Under the pieces are notes generated by a model. The model did not search any database, was not told the DNA's origin, and worked only from the letters and a program-made list of their open reading frames with translations. This document shows positions 63,871-64,000 of a stretch of 64,000 bases of DNA, piece by piece. The stretch's first letter is position 1. Each line of letters starts with the position of its first letter. Both the position numbers and the translations under genes were made by a program. Source of the stretch: Stenotrophomonas sp. SAU14A_NAIMI4_8 (lineage in GTDB: Bacteria; Pseudomonadota; Gammaproteobacteria; Xanthomonadales; Xanthomonadaceae); contig NZ_CP025999.1 in assembly GCF_003086695.1 (NCBI RefSeq), forward strand, positions 3,424,344 through 3,488,343, given 5' to 3'.

Positions 63871-64000
63871 GGCGGGCAGGCGGCGGGGGCGGAGGTCCAC
63901 TCTAGGGTCAATTCCCGTCACCAGCTTATAACCAAAGGTTGTTTAAGAAAGGTATCTGGTCATTTCCGGGTGTCATATGCCGGCGCTACGGTCAGCCGGC
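63871..64000. promoter_or_regulatory. Upstream region of the CysB-like gene (truncated by the window)
   Basis: AT-richer than its surroundings, with the dyad AACCAAAGGTT (63930-63940) inside TTATAACCAAAGGTTGTT, which resembles a LysR-type binding site. The region may contain an autoregulatory site and a divergent promoter; the window ends before a gene appears. Confidence 0.4.

Overview
The window is a GC-rich chromosomal segment that looks like a Stenotrophomonas species (S. maltophilia complex or a close relative in the Xanthomonadaceae). This rests on the gene set (PilS/PilR/PilB/PilA/PilC/PilD, an EstA-type autotransporter esterase, RND pump, TonB copper receptor) and above all on dozens of short GTAG-headed palindromes like the SMAG elements known from S. 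maltophilia. A second, about 40-bp hairpin family (GGGGTCAGAGCCC..GGGATCCGACCCC type) is equally abundant. Species is inferred; no rRNA gene or full-length marker was compared.

Layout. 1-4411: end of an IS481-type transposase, then a trehalose operon (otsB, GH15 hydrolase, otsA) and a repeat cluster. 4424-11058: DCC protein-pgeF-rluD (minus), divergent bamD, a secreted lipase, nadE. 11121-13187: sucCD. 13540-27345: type IV pilus block: pilS, pilR, then on the minus strand pilA, a GT-C-like membrane protein, GtrA, a UDP-galactopyranose-mutase-like flavoprotein, a galE-like epimerase and pilB; then pilC, pilD, coaE on the plus strand. 27961-35223: accessory region with two small helical-protein genes that share an unusual structured leader, and between them an exported Rhs protein with a variable C-terminal domain and a coupled Sel1-type gene. 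35477-39337: a ColRS-like two-component system with a small secreted protein, rimK, tRNA-Gly(CCC). 39484-49183: esterase autotransporter, thiS/thiG/trmB, SLC13 transporter, Rieske protein, FAH-family protein, mscL, M28 peptidase. 49291-54313: two AGCS amino-acid:sodium symporters around an outer-membrane protein and rlmB. 54522-63870: GNAT, RND pump, copper receptor with a DUF2946-type gene, a large inverted-repeat region, and a CysB-type regulator.

How the parts work together. PilS/PilR would activate sigma-54 transcription of pilA; a near-consensus -24/-12 promoter (GG-N10-GC) lies 100 bp upstream of pilA. The four genes between pilA and pilB could make an activated sugar, possibly a furanose, flip it and attach it to a periplasmic target, for which the neighbouring pilin is the obvious candidate; this is inference. 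The Rhs/Sel1 pair has the layout of an exported polymorphic toxin with an immunity gene. The two small-protein genes at 28192 and 34991 share leader blocks and paired arms whose sequences differ but remain complementary, which suggests a conserved RNA structure. Several coding regions (DCC protein, GNAT) have N-termini encoded by the hairpin repeat, so repeats are entering proteins here.
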